From Candidatus Tectimicrobiota bacterium (GTDB lineage: Bacteria > UBA8248 > JACPRG01): 15,661 bases of DNA. The notes beneath the pieces are model-generated. The model did no database searches. It worked only from the letters and a program-made list of their open reading frames with translations, and was not told the origin of the DNA. Location of the stretch: contig JACPRG010000165.1 in the NCBI GenBank assembly GCA_016190025.1, positions 1-15,661 on the forward strand, read 5' to 3'. The position numbers and the translations under genes are program-made. This document shows positions 13,797 through 15,661 of this stretch, piece by piece (position 1 is the stretch's first letter; every line of letters starts with the position of its first letter).

Positions 13797-14735
13797 TCAA
13801 AACAGACTCGCCAGAACCCCGCCTCCCACCGTCAGCGTTCCTCCCAGCACCACCCTGGGCGTGACGCGCTCCGTCTGGCGCAGGAAAAGGACCGACAACA
13901 GGAGGACGAAGAGGGGAGAGGTCTGAACCAGGGTGGCGACGATGGAAACCTGCCCGAGCTCGATGGCGAGGATGAGCCCGTAGACGGCCACGGTGGCGGC
14001 CAGCCCTCCCAGGACGAGCCAGGGATACGCGGGCGGGCGGAGGCGAAAGCGCTGGCCCGGCGGGAAGAAAAAGGCCAGGAGGGGGAAGAACAGCAGCCCT
14101 TCTGCGGTTCCAATCCAGGCCCCCAGAAGGGGGGAGGGGAGCTTCCCCAGGCTGATCTTGAACAGGATCGAGGAGACCCCGGTGACGGCCCCCGCCAGGA
14201 GCGGAAAGAGGAAGTCGATCTTTCTCCGGGCCGCGGCTTCCGGGGGGCTCTCCTCATGGGAGACGGACGGCAGGGGCGCCGAGGCGCGGGCCGCGCGCGG
14301 CCAGCCGCCCGTCCTTTCGGTCGAGATGATGAGAATGCCGCCGATGACCAGCGCAATCCCGAGATACTGGAGGGCGTGCAGCCGCTCGCCCAGGACCGCC
14401 GCGGCGCAAGCCACGGCGAAGATGGGCGAGGAGCCTTTGAGGGGGGAGGAGCGGGCCACCCCGATCCGCTGGATGCCGAGCAGATAGAAAACAAGAAACA
14501 GGACAGGATTCAGGAGCCCCGCGACGGCGAACCAGAGCAGCCCGGAGGCATTGAGAGAGGAAAACCTCCCCGTGGCCAGGATCAGCGCCGTGTAGCTCAG
14601 CCACTGGACGGCCACCGTCGCGATGGAGGCCATGACGGGGGTCGTGAACCGGAGGGCGTTTCGGAGAAAGATGTCGGCCAGGGCGAAGAAGGCCGCCGCC
14701 CCCACGGTCGCCAGGATGGCGTAGGCCGGCGTCAT
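13797..14735 (-). CDS. EamA/DMT-family transporter (paralogue C)
   Basis: A 312-residue inner-membrane transporter, start ATG at 14735 (MTPAYAILATVGAAAFFALA). It has the same order of elements as paralogues A and B: GIQRIGVARSSPLKGSSPIF, LGERLHALQYLGIALVIGG, a hydrophilic linker near 145-172, FPLLAGAVTGVSSILFKISLG, LGAWIGTAEGLLFFPLLAFF, AIELGQVSIVATLVQTSPLF and the C-terminal LTVGGGVLASLF. It is likely the first gene of a B-C pair. All three paralogues share a GAG(C/T)CATGAC-like start context, suggesting that duplication included the translation start. Export of a metabolite is the usual DMT role; the substrate is unknown. Confidence 0.92.
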   Translation of the reverse strand: MTPAYAILATVGAAAFFALADIFLRNALRFTTPVMASIATVAVQWLSYTALILATGRFSSLNASGLLWFAVAGLLNPVLFLVFYLLGIQRIGVARSSPLKGSSPIFAVACAAAVLGERLHALQYLGIALVIGGILIISTERTGGWPRAARASAPLPSVSHEESPPEAAARRKIDFLFPLLAGAVTGVSSILFKISLGKLPSPLLGAWIGTAEGLLFFPLLAFFFPPGQRFRLRPPAYPWLVLGGLAATVAVYGLILAIELGQVSIVATLVQTSPLFVLLLSVLFLRQTERVTPRVVLGGTLTVGGGVLASLF

Positions 14736-14945
14736 GACTCACCGGTGCGGTTGGAGCAGGCAGCCGTCAAGCCCTTCCCTCAGGATACTGGCAGGATGCT
14801 GGGGGCGCGCGTCGCCCTGCGCCGACGCCCCGCCGGCCGCGAGGCTTGGACGGGGACCGGATTCTCTCACGCGAAGCCCCTGGTTTCAAAGCGGCGCAGC
14901 GCCCACCCTCATGCCCCGTTTCCGCCGCAATTCTCCCGCCCCCGT

Positions 14946-15611
14946 TCAGTCCACGAGGCCGACGGCGCGGACGGGGCTGGCGTCGGCGCCGGCCATCGGA
15001 AGGGGCAGGGCGATGATGCAGAATCCGCTCCCGGGCAGCAGGTGCAGGTTGCACACGAACTCGATGATGGGGACCCCGCCGCCCAGGACGATCCGGTGCA
15101 GGACGAAGTCCTCGTGCGTGGGGCTCCTCTCCGTGAGGCGCTCGATCTCGAAGTCCACGGCGACGGACTTGATCCCCTGCGCCACCAGCCACCGGGCGGC
15201 GTCTTCCGTCAGGGCGGGCCCCCGCGTGAAAAAGGCCGCGCGGTCCGGCGCGGCCTCGATCCAGCCCGTGTGGAGGACGGCGATCCTGTCGTTCAGCTCC
15301 ATTCCGTTCAGGGCGCTCTGGAGGGTCTCGGCGTCCAGCGCGGCCATCTCGCCGGCGCGCCGCAGGTCCAGCTTGACGCCGTCCCCCAGGAACCGGTCGA
15401 GGGGGACCTGATCGATGCCGGCGGCGCCCTCGACGGCGTGACTCGGCCCCTCGACGTGGGAGCCGGTGTGCACGCTCATGGAGAACTTGGTGTTGTGGCG
15501 GAAGTGGGTCTTGAGCCGGGCGAAGGCCTCCAGCTGGAAGTCGGGGTGGCGGGGGGGATGGAAGTCGCGGTTCCTCTCGTCCAGGGGCAGGCTGAGGTCG
15601 ATGATCTTCAT
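14946..15611 (-). CDS. Cyclase-family metal-dependent hydrolase (kynurenine formamidase-like)
   Basis: A 221-residue member of the cyclase family (PF04199), whose characterised relatives include bacterial kynurenine formamidase (KynB) and isatin hydrolase. The metal-binding motif is HTGSHVEGPSH: His48, His52, Glu54 and His58, where the family most often has Asp in place of Glu54. Further features are IDLSLPLDE at the N terminus, VLHTGWIEAA in the centre, AVDFEIER, and the H-x-x-x-L-x-x-x-x-x-IIE pattern in LHRIVLGGGVPIIEFVCNLH. Length and order fit the family. The start ATG at 15611 has a modest GAAGGG upstream. No kynurenine-pathway gene is nearby, so the substrate is open. It ends 210 bases before EamA paralogue C on the same strand; nothing identifiable lies in that gap. 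Confidence 0.9.
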   Translation of the reverse strand: MKIIDLSLPLDERNRDFHPPRHPDFQLEAFARLKTHFRHNTKFSMSVHTGSHVEGPSHAVEGAAGIDQVPLDRFLGDGVKLDLRRAGEMAALDAETLQSALNGMELNDRIAVLHTGWIEAAPDRAAFFTRGPALTEDAARWLVAQGIKSVAVDFEIERLTERSPTHEDFVLHRIVLGGGVPIIEFVCNLHLLPGSGFCIIALPLPMAGADASPVRAVGLVD

Positions 15612-15661
15612 GGCGGCGGCCCTTCGGGAAGGGGTTTCCAGGTGCGGACATTATGCCAGAG

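Noticed and set aside
14736..14945. Third EamA tail remnant or small gene between paralogue C and the cyclase gene
   Set aside because: No LTVGGG-type tail, ribosome site or credible frame was found.

Overview
The window is high-GC DNA with strong AGGAGG-type ribosome binding sites, secreted and inner-membrane proteins and tightly packed operons. It reads as one chromosomal stretch of a Gram-negative soil or subsurface bacterium. The gene mix (NitT/TauT-type transporter, acyl-CoA ligase, opine-dehydrogenase-like protein, cyclase-family hydrolase, SYLF protein, several EamA transporters) suits Rokubacteria/NC10-like or deltaproteobacterial lineages. That placement is inference; there is no rRNA, tRNA or marker gene here.

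Left half (1-6909, all on the minus strand): one probable operon, read from right to left. A promoter-like TTGACA-N17-CACAAT (6881-6909) precedes a TrzA/AtzA-type amidohydrolase, an AhpD-like carboxymuconolactone-decarboxylase-family protein, the ATPase, permease and periplasmic binding protein of a NitT/TauT (NMT1/THI5-like) ABC importer, an AMP-forming acyl-CoA ligase, and the start of an opine/octopine-dehydrogenase-like protein that leaves the window. Uptake and breakdown of a small nitrogen-containing organic compound is a reasonable inference, but the substrate cannot be read from the sequence.

The most notable result is in the AhpD-like gene. It is interrupted by one in-frame TGA (5011-5013) exactly where the second cysteine of the AhpD CxxC-x3-H redox motif belongs, giving C-G-Y-U-V-N-S-H. 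Sixteen bases after the TGA is a perfect 6-bp stem capped by the loop GGUCU, the apical loop of the E. coli fdhF SECIS. The gene is best read as a 177-residue selenoprotein, although automatic annotation would split it into two short ORFs or call it a pseudogene.

Middle (6910-9058): a lone plus-strand gene for a secreted beta-propeller protein. It lies between two intergenic stretches rich in palindromes: a 17-bp-period tandem array of three 15-bp hairpins, several GTGTAGCG-plus-hairpin repeats, and two long palindromes with shared termini, one of which doubles as a terminator.

Right half (9059-15661): a secreted SYLF-domain protein, three paralogous EamA/DMT transporters on the minus strand, a plus-strand multi-pass membrane protein resembling GT-C/GT39 glycosyltransferases between the first and second of them, and a cyclase-family (kynurenine-formamidase-like) hydrolase. 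Two short decayed copies of the EamA 3' end (about 8705-8760 and 10997-11070) suggest that the EamA cluster was once larger and has been remodelled.
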